Part shown: piece after piece, positions 25,747-36,075 of the stretch | Layout: every line of letters starts with the position of its first letter | How positions within the stretch are numbered: the first letter of the stretch is position 1 | Assembly: GCF_032884065.1 (NCBI RefSeq) | Contig: NC_088879.1 | Coordinates: 19,640,038-19,704,037 of the forward strand | From: Artemia franciscana | Taxonomy: Eukaryota; Arthropoda; Branchiopoda; Anostraca; Artemiidae | Reading direction: 5' to 3' | DNA length: 64,000 bases | Program-made: the position numbers and the translations under genes | The notes under the pieces: generated by a model | The model's input: only the letters and a program-made list of their open reading frames with translations | Told to the model about the DNA's origin: nothing | The model's database searches: none

Positions 25747-26796
25747 GAATTAAAGATCAAAGTCTTTTTATGCCTACTTTCAAAGTAAAAGGGCAAATTG
25801 ATCATACAGGAGGCTCTCTTCTCCGATTCTCAGGCGAGAAATACAAATATTTGCAACTGTACTTCATCAGTGATAGCAATGCTGAATTGGATGCACGTTG
25901 TGGAATTTCTCCCAGTGTTGAAAAGACTATCGTTTTCCAATTGAAATATCTTTTCCACAATAATAATAATTTAGTGTGTCATTTCAAAACAGCAATCGAC
26001 ATGATGCTTACTGATACGCATAAAATTGTTATTTCTGCTGACAAAATGTGTACTCCAGAATATGTGCGTAGATACAATGCTCCAACTATCAACGAATTGG
26101 CAATTGTTATGGTTGGTGATCAGTTCTTACCTCAACATATTATTCTTTATAGACGAAACAATCAGTTGACAAGAATTATTGAAACTCATCGATGCTACGA
26201 TGCCCTACAATATCCTATTATTTATTGGGATTGAGCCAAGGGCTATCACTTTAATATTACATTGATAAATACAGCCACTAACAAAGAAATGTATAAGAAA
26301 TACAGCGCAATGAAATATTATGGCTGCAGAATATTGATTCGTCATAATGAAGACAATTATATTTTAAAATGCCGTCAATTGTTTCACCAATACATCGTTG
26401 GTATGTATGCAAAGATTTCTCAGAATGTTTGCTATTCATCCGTCTGAATCATACCAAGCTCCACTCTGAACAATGCATTCATTTGCGAGATGCAGTTGTA
26501 AATGATGGTAATACCGCTAACATTGGAAGTGTAGCAATCTTACATTTGTCATATGCTGGTAGTCCACGTCATATGCATGATTATACTCAAGATGCCATTG
26601 CGTATGTTCGTCTCTATGGTCGTCCGGATTTATTTATTACATTTACATGTAATCCATCTTGGGACGAGTGACCCCCGCTGAAATACCAGATGTAGATGTC
26701 GATAGGGGCTTACATGGCATTGTGGTAAAAAATATGATGCATAGACCTTGCGGTGAACTGAATGAATATTCACCATACATGGACAGAAGAAGGGGC
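25747..26796 (+). pseudogene. Helitron Rep N-terminal domain pseudogene
   Basis: It encodes the Helitron-like N domain: MPTFKVKGQIDHTGGSLL, then RRYNAPTINELAIVMVGDQF, ETHRCYDALQYPIIYWD and LKCRQLFHQYIV. A frameshift near 26405 leads to an HLRDAV block and a GRPDLFITFTCNPSWDE block. At about 26671 it jumps to EIPDVDVDRGLH, skipping the stretch that should carry the HUH metal-binding motif. Stop codons (for example TGA at 26232-26234) and frame changes confirm it is dead. Confidence 0.85.
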
Positions 26797-27616
26797 TGTG
26801 AGAAGTCCCTTTCTATTATTTATTTATTACCTTATATCATATTCTATAATATAACATACACTATAAGCCATAGCTATACGACATATAATTATACGACAGG
26901 CTGGCATCCTCAAATTCTTGTTTACCCATTATTTACCAGTTTTATTTTTAGACAGGTAACCTTCACCTATGATCAAGTTCAACAGGCTGACACCTTCAAA
27001 CCCTTGTTTACCCATTTTTATTTGTCTGCCCGTATTTACCTTGAGCGTTAGATAGCCTTCAACCGATAGTCAAACTCAAAGCTTTAATTTATTACAAAAC
27101 CGGACCGGAGAGGGCGACCCTTAAAAGCGAATGTTAGAACAATATTCGGGGAGTTCTGATTCACAATTTCTGGACGACAGATAGATATAACAGCCCTGCT
27201 ACTTATATTTGGCTTATCGATTTTCCTCTTGCATCAGCATGCTTTCTTGGATACTAGCTTTTCAATTAATACGAGGGACAGCCTGTCGTGTGTATTTACA
27301 AGATTTAACGTAAGTTTTTTTTATTTCCAGATTTATACTTCTTCGCCCAAGCAAGGACTTTTCATCAACCAGAAAGAACTCTCCAGCTCAACTCCTTTCC
27401 ACTTTATATTTCTTTACCTGTTTTTACATACTCCTTCTAAAATAAAATTCCCTGTCTTGAGAGATTGTGACTTATAATAGGCCTTAGGAAACAGATAGAC
27501 TGTTGCCATAGTAGATAGAAAAGTGAACCTATTCTTACGTTGAATACTAGTGACACGCTACCATAATTCAAAACACTAGTATTCGCTTACTCACCCCATA
27601 GGGTGGGACCTTACAG
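26796..27616. mobile_element. 821-bp insertion interrupting the Helitron Rep gene
   Basis: Comparison with the copy at 19033-19060 shows the Rep reading broken between 'agaagggg' and 'ggcacaaagc'. The insert begins CTGTGAGAAGTCCC, and its end, reverse complemented, begins CTGTAAGGTCCC, so the ends are imperfect inverted repeats. Removing it with one GG restores the ancestral length, consistent with a 2-bp duplication. Near the right end is an 11-bp perfect inverted repeat (GAATACTAGTG at 27542, CACTAGTATTC at 27574). There is no recognisable transposase. Family unknown. Confidence 0.6.
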
Positions 27617-29470
27617 GGCACAAAGCAATATCCTCGAATTTTAGTGCCTAACACAATTACCAGCAATGACGGATACCCTTTATATAGAAGAAGGTCTACC
27701 GAAGATGGTGGAAAATCAGCAATCATATATAAAGTCGTGTAACCGTTATATCAAAGTAAATAACCAGTGGGTTGTTCCATCTTCACCTTTATTATCGAAA
27801 ACTTACAATGCGCACATAAACGTGGAATATTGTAATTCCGTAAAGGCAATCAAACACATTTTTAAATACGTCAACAAAGGCAGCGACATGGCAATTTTTG
27901 GCTTGCAGTCTGAAATCAGTAATATCAATGAAGTCATACAATATCAGGCTGTGAGATGCATAAGCAGTAAAGAAGCTGTGTGTTGTATTCTTTTGTTTCC
28001 GATACATGAACAAAGTCATGCTGTTGTTCACTTAGCGGTTCATTTACAGATTGGTCAATGTGTTTATTTTTCGGAATCCAACGTGCAACAAAGAGCCCTG
28101 AATCCACTGGATACAACGTTAACTGCTTTCTTCGCGTTGTCAAAATGATTCTTTTGCGAAAAAACTGCTGTATTCTGAAGTGCCGCGTATTACACGTGGC
28201 AGGCTAATAAAAAATGGTTTGAACGTCGAAAACGGGGTGAGTCAGTCGAGGGGCATTGTGTCGACAGCCAAGTTGAGAAAATCTTCTTCTTGGATGCGCC
28301 AGGAGGTACTGGTAAAACTTTTCTAATCAAATTGCTTCTGGCATCAATTCGATCTAAAAATGACATAGCGTTGGCCCTTGCGTCGTCCGGAATAGCCGCA
28401 ACGTTGCTACCTGGTGGGGGCACTGCTCATTCTGCTTTGAAAATGTCTCTCAATATGCAATCAGCAGAAACTCCCACATGTGATATTTCCAAATCATCTG
28501 GGATGGGTAAAGTATTGTAGCAATGCAAACTTATTATTTGGGGCGAGTGCACAATGGCACACAAAAAATCGCTCGAGACTCGAGCGATCATTGTAAGATT
28601 TGCGAGGAAATTCTAAACCTTTGCCAGCACATTAATACTGCTTGTAGGAGATTTCAGGCAAACATTACCTATTATTCCTTGATCGACACCTGCGGATGAA
28701 ATAATGCTTGCCTGAAAAATTCTTACTTATAGGCATTCGTAAATACATTAAAATTAACTTTAAATATGCGCGTCCCGTTGCAAAACGATCACTCTGGTGG
28801 AAAATTTCCAGATGAAATGCTAACAGATGGGAACGGAATGTTCCCAGTTGACTCAATTTCAGGACATATACAACTGACTCCTGAATTCTGTAATTTAGTG
28901 ACGTCAAAAAATGATTTGGTTGAAAAAGTATTTCCGAATATTCTAACCAATTATAAAAATCATAAATGGCTAAGTGAACGAGCGATTCCGGCAGACGTCC
29001 ACGAAATCAACAATATCATTCTGACCAAGATTTGAGACCAGGCAGCTTTTTACAAGTCAGTCGACACAGTTCTTGAATCAAATAAAGCGGTTAACGATCC
29101 GTCAGAATTTTTAAATTCCCTGAATCTCCCAGGGTTTCCACCACACGTGCTACAACTTGAAATAGGCGTACCAATAATACTGTTACGAAATATTAATCCA
29201 CCAAAGCTTTGCAATGGCACGTGACTTGCTGTAAAAAAGTCACTCTGCTCTTATTCTTCGTATTCCCATGATTCCAACAGATCTGCCTTTTCAATTTAAA
29301 AGATTACAATTCCCAATTCGATTAGCATTTGCAATCACCATCAACAAAGCTCAAGGGCTATCATTAGAAAAATGAGGTAAAGATCCTAATAGGGATTGTT
29401 TTTCCCATGGACAATTATATGTTTCATGTTCAAGAGTCGGTAAACCGGTATGTCCACAAGTTTTAAGTAA
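27617..29470 (+). pseudogene. Decayed Rep C-terminal / Pif1-helicase pseudogene
   Basis: It continues the Rep gene after the insertion, with HINVEYCNSVKAIKHIFKYVNKGSD (one of the two motif tyrosines is now F). It then has an internal deletion near 28252 that joins Rep to the helicase Walker A GGTGKTFLIKLL. The Walker B block reads WGECTMAH, with the catalytic D replaced by G. Further stops occur at about 28517 and 29033, and a deletion near 29238 removes part of the later helicase. It is older than the copy at 18.9-22.2 kb. Confidence 0.8.
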
Positions 29471-29484
29471 TTAAAATTAGCACC

Positions 29485-29660
29485 TTGCGAACGTGTTGCT
29501 TTAGGGGGGGGGGATTATGCTTGCAGCTCAGAGAGAAATTACCTAAAGAAAGCGTGTCGATGTATTATAAAAGCAACGCGAAACCTGGTTTGCAGCTGAA
29601 CGAGAAAGTAAAAATAGAATGTGTGTCGAGGAATTACCAGAGGGTATCAGAGGAATTACC
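29485..29660 (+). pseudogene. Displaced Helitron N-terminal repeat fragment
   Basis: It encodes decayed copies of the AAERES..KKRVEE-type charged repeat found at 14313-14700, but lies after the helicase instead of before the Rep domain. It is probably the start of another Helitron remnant. A (CTA)n run follows at 29681-29702. Confidence 0.5.
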
Positions 29661-29808
29661 AGTTGTATATCCACAAGTTTTACTACTACTCCTACTACTA
29701 CTAATAACTCAATGCAGCACCAAGCCGCTTGAGGCTGACACAGCTACGCACGCTCCTCCTCCAACTTAATCTATTCAAGGCCTCCCTCTTTACACCCTCC
29801 CAGGAAGC

Positions 29809-30081
29809 TATGGGTGCTCCGAAAAGCAGATGAAAATTTACTTGATGTTTTCCAGAGAAATTGCCTACGGATTGTTCTGGGTACCCATCTGACTGACCGT
29901 ATTTCAAACAATAGGTTGTACGAAAAACCTGGTTCAATCCTGCTTTCTAGGGCTATAATGAAAGAAAGGTTGAGATGGCTAGGCCACGTTCTGCGGATTA
30001 AGGATGACAGATTGCCGAAGATTGTCCTCTTTGGCCAACTATCTGGGGCTACGCGAAAACAGGTTGTCCTTGTCTGGGTTG
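29809..30081 (+). pseudogene. RTE-like LINE, 3' end of reverse-transcriptase ORF
   Basis: The frame WVLRKADENLLDVFQRNCLR and, further on, KERLRWLGHVLRIKDDRLPK is the C-terminal end of an endonuclease/reverse-transcriptase ORF of an RTE-like non-LTR element. RT motifs are absent because the copy is 5'-truncated, as is usual for LINEs. The piece at 51140-51505 (minus strand) encodes the stretch just before this one in the same family. Confidence 0.7.
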
Positions 30082-30119
30082 GGAGAATGTCATAAATAAA
30101 GATTACAAGGAAATGGGAA

Positions 30120-30370
30120 TATGATGGTGTGATTTTCGTTAAAATTCTATGACTTTTAGGGGGTGTTTTTACCTATTTTCTAAAATAAGGCAAATTTTCT
30201 CAGGCTCGTAACTTTTGATGGGTAAGACTAACTTCATGAAACTTATATATTTAAAATCAGCGCTAAAGTTTGATTCTTTTGATGTAGCTATTGGCATCAA
30301 AATTCCGTTTTTTAGAGTTTTGTTACTATTGAGCCGGGTTGCTCCTTACTACAGTTTGTTACCACGAACT
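30120..30370 (+). repeat. Interspersed repeat with 3' hairpin, copy 1
   Basis: It matches 62515-62775 closely, sharing 'aaattttctcaggctcgtaa' and 'ttgatgggtaagact'. It ends in CAGTTYGTTACCACGAACTG, an 8-bp-stem hairpin. Non-coding. Confidence 0.75.
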
Positions 30371-30693
30371 GTTTGATTATTATGGACTGACCATGTCAGA
30401 CATAAAGGTAACTCTGCAAAATAATATTCTGTGTGTATTCCAACGGTTGCCCAGAGTACTTGGAACCTGAATTCACATGCATTGTGGATGCTATATAAAG
30501 CTTTTTAGAGTTTTGTTACTATTGAGCCTGGTCGCTCCTTACTACAGTTTGTTACCACGAACTGTTTGATTATTATGGACTGACCATGTTAGACATAAAG
30601 GTAACTCTGCAAAATAATATTCTGTTTGTCTTCTAACGGTTGCCAAGAGTACTTGGAACCTGAATCCACATGCATTGTGGATGTTATATAAAT
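30311..30693 (+). repeat. Tandem duplication, two 193-bp units
   Basis: Units start at about 30311 and 30504 and share nearly all of 193 bp, including the CAGTTTGTTACCACGAACTG hairpin and 'catgcattgtggatg'. It extends the 3' end of the interspersed repeat of 30120-30370. Confidence 0.85.
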
Positions 30694-31904
30694 TAGTAAT
30701 CATAACCCATATTTTATACACTTGGCCTATTTGGATCTCTGCACTGAGAAAAAAACATTTAGCGAATCCTACGATCGGCGCAAAGATCTTCTATGATTAT
30801 AATTTCCAAATATTTTAACAAAGCTCAAACACATGTGGCAACCACTCTCGCAGGAGTGCTTACAATGAATTTCAGAGCATTGGAATTAAGTACATTAAGA
30901 TACGGAAAAAATGGTCAACCTCAAAATTCACCGAGGATTTTGAGTCCTACCTTGAATGTAATTAGCTATTCAGCACATCATAGCCATTATACCAACCAAA
31001 TTATTGCGAATTTTTTGGTCCTTCCTTTAATGACTAGTGCATCTCAGCCCTTTCATATAGACCGTAAATCTTTAAATGAGTTTTCGTACGCAAAAATAGA
31101 ATTGGGAAAGCTGACTCTCCATTGTGCTTGTGCGTTCTAATCAAAACATGTAGTTATCTTCTATTTGATTGACCTGTTTATTGTAGAGCATAGTGATGGC
31201 ATTCGAATTAAGTGAATATAAAATAAGCGTGCCGTTTCCTTTATCGTTGATAATTAGAAATAATGGAGTTCGGACTATTGTAGGAGATGGGAACTTCATG
31301 AGATCTGGTGACAGTTGAAGTTCTAACCTGAGAGGTGTGAAAATAAAGTGTGCAAATCTGTTTTGGTCTGGGGTGGCTTAGTTGTTGTTATTGGTGATGG
31401 TATTTAGCCCTGTAACGTAATTACAACCTGTGTAAATTATTTTAAGTCTTTCACTGGTCACTAGTTCTTTCCTTTTCAGGGGGGGGGGATTCTGATATTT
31501 TGTGGCATAATCTTCAATTTCTCTTCTTTCTGAATCATTTTGTGTTGATTCATAATTATCTCTTTTTTAAGTCTACACATGTATGGTTAGATGGATTGTT
31601 TTCGTTTTTTTTTTGTGAACTCAACGATAATAAGTATATGCAGGTCGAAAAAATAATAGACCATGGGTGATAGTTGACTTTTGTTCTTGGCCAACAACCT
31701 TGTAGGAAGAAGCCCTATACAGTCATTGCCTTGCTGACCTCAGTCACCAAACCATGGGAGTTTTAATCATCAACAGCTATCAGATGAAGGATTGCCCCCC
31801 GGTTGAACTCCTCATACTAATGGCAGAACCTTCTTTATTCATCATAGTAGGTGTTGCCTTTCCTGTTCTTCAGTTTCAATATAACCCTAGATACATCAAG
31901 TTTG
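30694..31904. other. Spacer with one unrecognised frame
   Basis: A 115-codon frame on the plus strand (30793-31140) has no recognisable domain and no splice or promoter context that I can support. The rest is AT-rich with homopolymer runs. I do not call a gene. Confidence 0.4.
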
Positions 31905-34900
31905 AATAGATTACTGAGTTCTGAGTTCTTTATTTGACATTAAAATCCATAAACAAAAAATTACTTCAAGGCAATCTCCCCCATAAGGCTCCATGGCCGG
32001 GAAAGAACAGGGGAGAAAAAAATACCAACAACAAAAAAATATAAACAAAAACCAAAAAACAAAATTGAGTCGCCCACCTTAATAATCTCCAAAAAATGAC
32101 AAGCTAGGCAGGGGGTAGCACACGATTTCACCAACTCAATTAAATATCCAACTCAATCCAGAGACATCAACTCCAAGGGAAGCCGGAATAAAAAATAAAG
32201 AGACAAAAAAAACAAAAAAAAACAACAAAAAACAAACAAACAACAAACAAACAAACAAAATTATTTACTAGCTAGAAAATCTCTAACATAATTTTTGAAC
32301 ATACCAAACTAGTGGCAGTTTCGTACGAACTCTGGGAGCGTGTTCCAGATCCTGTTGCAAGCTGTCAGAGGGTTGAAGTCAGACCTCACTGACGGTGTGT
32401 GAAGAACCAGTAAATTATTGGAAGTGCGGAGATGATAAGTCGATTGATCAGAAACAAAAGATATATGATTACATAGGACAGCAGGAAGATGGCCGTGCAA
32501 CTGTAAAAAACGAAAAAAGAACAAGAAAGAAAATAGAGATTTCAAATCAAGCAAGGGTTTAAGTGAAAAACGGCTAGTTTCCTGAATAAGAGTCCTAGCT
32601 TCATCATAAAGTTTTGAAAGTGGCTTCAAAGACGATGGAAAAGTTGACATCCAAATAACAGAACAATATGAAACATAAGACTGAACTAGGCTGCAGAACA
32701 AGAGTCTAAGAATCGACCCTGGAAATATATATTTGAGCTTTCTAAGGATTCCGAGACTCTTGGAGACTTTCATTTTAATCAGGTCAATATGCTGCTTGAA
32801 CGAAAGATTTTCGTCAAGCAAGATGCCTAGGAATCGAACGTAACAATCCTTAGGTCTACTTAGAAAACCTCTTGATACATTTATTTCATGTAAATCAGGG
32901 CAAGCCTTTGAGACTCTGGAGAAAATGAGAAAACATGACTTTTCGACATTTAAGGCAAGATAATTTACATCAAACCACTGGATAACTCTTTCAAAAAGGG
33001 CTATCATCCTTGAACGAAGATCAGACTCAGTTCTACCAGTTGTGCCAAGAGTACTGTCATCAGCAAAAGCAATAAGTGTATCCGGTAAGGACAAACTCTT
33101 GTCACAGCTAGTGACGGATACTGGTTGACAAAGACGACAGCAAATGGTAGGTTTTAAATTTTTAACCGCAAAATTAAGGTCATTGACGTAGATTAAAAAG
33201 AGTATCGGCCCAATGACAGATCCTTGTGGAACACCAGACTCTATTCCAGAAGGATTAGAAAAGTCCGGATGAACCGTGATGACTCGACCAGATAAATATG
33301 ATAGAAACCATGAATAAGCATTCCCTCTTATACCAATATGGGACATTTTCAGAAGAAGAATCTTGTGTGTTAATGAGTCAAACGCTTTTCGAACATCAAG
33401 AAAAAGAGCAGCAGGTATCAAACCAGAGTCAAGAGCTGAATTTAAATAATTCAAGAGAGTTGCACATGCATGCTCAGTTGAATGTTTCGCCCTAAAACCA
33501 AACTGAAAATCATGAAAAAAGTGTTTAGAATTAAGAAAATCAAGAAGTCGAGAAAGCATAGCTTTTTCAAAAATTTTACTAAACACTGATAAAAGAGATA
33601 TGGGACGATAATTTGCAGGATCATTCCTTGATCCACCTTTAAAATGGATGATAACACGAGCACGCTTTAGAGCACTTGGGAAGACACCATTTTCAAAAGA
33701 AAGATTGACAAGTCTCGTGAGGGCACACACAATGACAGGAAGAATGAACTTGACAACCTTAGTCGGAATACGGTCTGGGCCAGAAGATGAAGAGCCTCTC
33801 AAACAATTGACAATTCTGGCTATTTCAGCTTCAGAGACAGGTTCCAATGCCATTGATTTAGGACAAGGTGGTCCTAGATAAGACCTAAAATCAGGTAGAG
33901 AAGAAGAAGGACTTACAGAAGAGGCTGTAGTTTTGCCGATATTAGCAAAATAGGAAGTAAACGCATCTTGAACTTTTAGCTCACCCTCTACATTTTTCCC
34001 GTCAATCACAACACTTGAAGGGACAGAAGGAGGCAGAAAAGATGGCCTGATAACAGAATTGATTACTTGCCATGTCTTCCTAATGTCTTTGCTGCACGCA
34101 GAGAATTTTCTATGATAAAATAACGATTTAGCCCTTCGGCAAAGTGAATTGTAAACTCTTCTATAAGCTTTGAAAAGTTGAAGCCAAGAATCACGCGAAA
34201 ATGGCTTAGAGCATCTGTAAGCCTTCCAAAGATAATTTTTCTTCCTCCAACTTTTAAGGAGTCCAGGGTCATCCAAGGTCATCCAAGGATTCAAAGGGGT
34301 TGTTCTTTTCGATGCTGGATTCGACTGGGGTGCATTACATGTATCAAAGATAACTTCTTTCAAAGAATCATAAAACGAATTCAACAAAGAATTTATGTCA
34401 GATCCATTTTCAGAAATTCTCCACGAACGACCTGCCAACCGTGACCTAAGAATATGCAAGCCCTGATCATTAAATTTTAAAGAGGAAAAACCAGCTTCTT
34501 GGCTCCTCCTTGGCAACGAATTAGAAAAATCATACATGGAAAACACAGGAAAATGGTCTAAGATGACCAACGTCAAAGATGAAAAAATATTATCAAGCAA
34601 AGAAGCGGTAGTGTTATTTATGCGAGTTGGAATGCATGCAGAAGGCAGTGTTCCACAAGCGAGCATTTTTGAAAGAAAATCCAAGGACGAGGATGACCTC
34701 CGGTCAAACAAATTAAGGTTGAAGTCGCCCATAATTACAAGTTCACATGAATGAAGTTGGATTATTTCCAAGACCTCATCAAGAATCTGAAGGAAAGAGG
34801 GAACAGACCCACTAGGAGACCGGTATATATTACCAACAATCAAAGCTTTAGCTTGGGTTTTAATCTCAATAAATATGGATTCAAAAATTCCTTCTTCATT

Positions 34901-35377
34901 TCTTGACAGGTCATGTCTAACAGAGTACGGAAGACATTCCGAAACATAAACAGCAAGGCCACCTTTAGCCATCCTTCTTCGATTCAAATATTCCATCTTG
35001 TACCAAGGGAGATGCAATAGAGATTCGTTTTTTGAATCAAGGAAAGTCTCACAAAGACCAATGAAGTCAGGGTGGCCACTACGCACTATTTTTTTCAACT
35101 CATCAAACGAAGAGCAAAGACCCTGAACATTAAGCTGAAGTATAGAGAATATACCATCTCGTTTGGATACTCGATCTAAATCAGATACGTATTTACTACT
35201 AACTGAAAAATGGGGATTTGATGGTGATTTGTTAGACTGACCTACTGAATTATTTATCAAACTAAGAACATCAATTGGGTTATTTTGAAGATGAAATAGT
35301 CGCTCACCAAAGGAGGAGATGTCACCCAAACTAGAGTCAGACAAATTAAAAAAAACATACAAACTATGATCCATCAT
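31905..35377 (-). mobile_element. CR1/L2-like LINE, nearly intact ORF2
   Basis: This minus-strand non-LTR retrotransposon has its coding ORF at 32309-35377 and a 3' UTR of about 400 bp running to 31905. The 3' end shows AATAAA-like sequence followed by two CTCAGAA heptamers instead of a poly(A) tail. CR1/L2-group LINEs also end in short tandem repeats. No ORF1 is visible upstream, so the copy is probably 5'-truncated or its ORF1 is unrecognisable. It sits just beyond the duplicated 3' flank of CCT3. Confidence 0.8.
32309..35377 (-). CDS. LINE endonuclease/reverse transcriptase (ORF2)
   Basis: An uninterrupted frame of 1,022 codons from the first ATG (the frame is open slightly further upstream). 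The endonuclease (about residues 77-290) shows the LNVQGL, LCETFL, GNIYRSP and GDFNLNLF blocks. The usual SDH near its end reads LDH, which may weaken the nuclease. The RT domain (about 560-830) has YRPISLLSVFSKIFE, FGFRAKHSTEHA, LDVRKAFDS (motif A), GVPQGSVIGPILF (motif B) and the catalytic FADD. FLGILLDENLSFKQHI follows. No frameshift or stop interrupts it, so the copy is young. The enzyme would copy its RNA at nicked chromosomal DNA. The CR1/L2 assignment is by motif resemblance; other Jockey-group clades are possible. Confidence 0.9.
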   Translation of the reverse strand: MMDHSLYVFFNLSDSSLGDISSFGERLFHLQNNPIDVLSLINNSVGQSNKSPSNPHFSVSSKYVSDLDRVSKRDGIFSILQLNVQGLCSSFDELKKIVRSGHPDFIGLCETFLDSKNESLLHLPWYKMEYLNRRRMAKGGLAVYVSECLPYSVRHDLSRNEEGIFESIFIEIKTQAKALIVGNIYRSPSGSVPSFLQILDEVLEIIQLHSCELVIMGDFNLNLFDRRSSSSLDFLSKMLACGTLPSACIPTRINNTTASLLDNIFSSLTLVILDHFPVFSMYDFSNSLPRRSQEAGFSSLKFNDQGLHILRSRLAGRSWRISENGSDINSLLNSFYDSLKEVIFDTCNAPQSNPASKRTTPLNPWMTLDDPGLLKSWRKKNYLWKAYRCSKPFSRDSWLQLFKAYRRVYNSLCRRAKSLFYHRKFSACSKDIRKTWQVINSVIRPSFLPPSVPSSVVIDGKNVEGELKVQDAFTSYFANIGKTTASSVSPSSSLPDFRSYLGPPCPKSMALEPVSEAEIARIVNCLRGSSSSGPDRIPTKVVKFILPVIVCALTRLVNLSFENGVFPSALKRARVIIHFKGGSRNDPANYRPISLLSVFSKIFEKAMLSRLLDFLNSKHFFHDFQFGFRAKHSTEHACATLLNYLNSALDSGLIPAALFLDVRKAFDSLTHKILLLKMSHIGIRGNAYSWFLSYLSGRVITVHPDFSNPSGIESGVPQGSVIGPILFLIYVNDLNFAVKNLKPTICCRLCQPVSVTSCDKSLSLPDTLIAFADDSTLGTTGRTESDLRSRMIALFERVIQWFDVNYLALNVEKSCFLIFSRVSKACPDLHEINVSRGFLSRPKDCYVRFLGILLDENLSFKQHIDLIKMKVSKSLGILRKLKYIFPGSILRLLFCSLVQSYVSYCSVIWMSTFPSSLKPLSKLYDEARTLIQETSRFSLKPLLDLKSLFSFLFFFRFLQLHGHLPAVLCNHISFVSDQSTYHLRTSNNLLVLHTPSVRSDFNPLTACNRIWNTLPEFVRNCH

Positions 35378-35698
35378 GTGCCACCCACCACCCAGCTTGG
35401 CATCTTCATAACAATGACATGTGGACAGCAACTAGGCAAACAGAACGATGAACTCATTTTTTGACAGCAACTATAGGCCTTAGCTTATTAGCTTGGGGTT
35501 GGAAATGATTTCAGACTGGTATCTATTGTCCTAATTGTTAATAGCAATGTGGTGTCAGTTAGCACGCGGAAACAGTTGTCACCTAAGAAAAACTTGTGAC
35601 TAATAATTCATGGAAGAATAATAACTTGGCCAAAACTTTAAAAATAGGACCTTCAAATCCATCCTAAACTCACAAGCCTTGGTCACGTCTCGGTCCTA

Positions 35699-35990
35699 TC
35701 TTATATGGTTCTCATGAATACTTACAAGTCTCGTATTTCTCCAAAAGTCCTGTTTTTCTCCGTAATATCCAGCTTTTCCTTCAGAAAAAGTCGGTAACAA
35801 GAACACTTCTGATATCTAATTACTGCCAAAACTTGGTCATTTAAAAATATTACTTTTTACAAGCAACTATGTCTTAAGACCCTTTCGGAATGAGACCTAG
35901 CTAATATTGGAATTTAGCTACCGCTAATTTTAGTTGAATTTTTTAATTGACTGAAAAATTTTGATTAGTTCAAACTAGCACCAAATGTCG
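35699..35990. repeat. Source copy of duplicated block (matches 5765-6040)
   Basis: This lies in the CCT3 3' flank. It shares 'aatatccagcttttccttca' and the following 250 bp with the left copy, at high similarity. It marks the outer edge of the duplicated region, about 300 bp beyond the 5' end of the LINE. Confidence 0.75.
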
Positions 35991-36075
35991 ATATTCTAAA
36001 GCTCATTACAAATAGCCCTTTCATAAAAGTAAAAAAAATGATTAACTAGGGTGCCAGAACATTTTTTCTGGCACC

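Larger units (their letters stand above)
25240..29478 (+). mobile_element. Composite Helitron with decayed Rep/helicase gene
   Basis: The 5' end ('tataaaaataagttgtttgtc' near 25251) starts just after the CTAG at 25237. The first 500 bp duplicate the neighbouring copy, including a tRNA-like unit and a helicase tail. At about 25745 the sequence switches abruptly from the helicase tail to the Rep N-terminal domain. The Rep and helicase then follow with many lesions and an 821-bp insertion (26796-27616). Homology stops near 29478, with no 3' hairpin. Confidence 0.75.
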
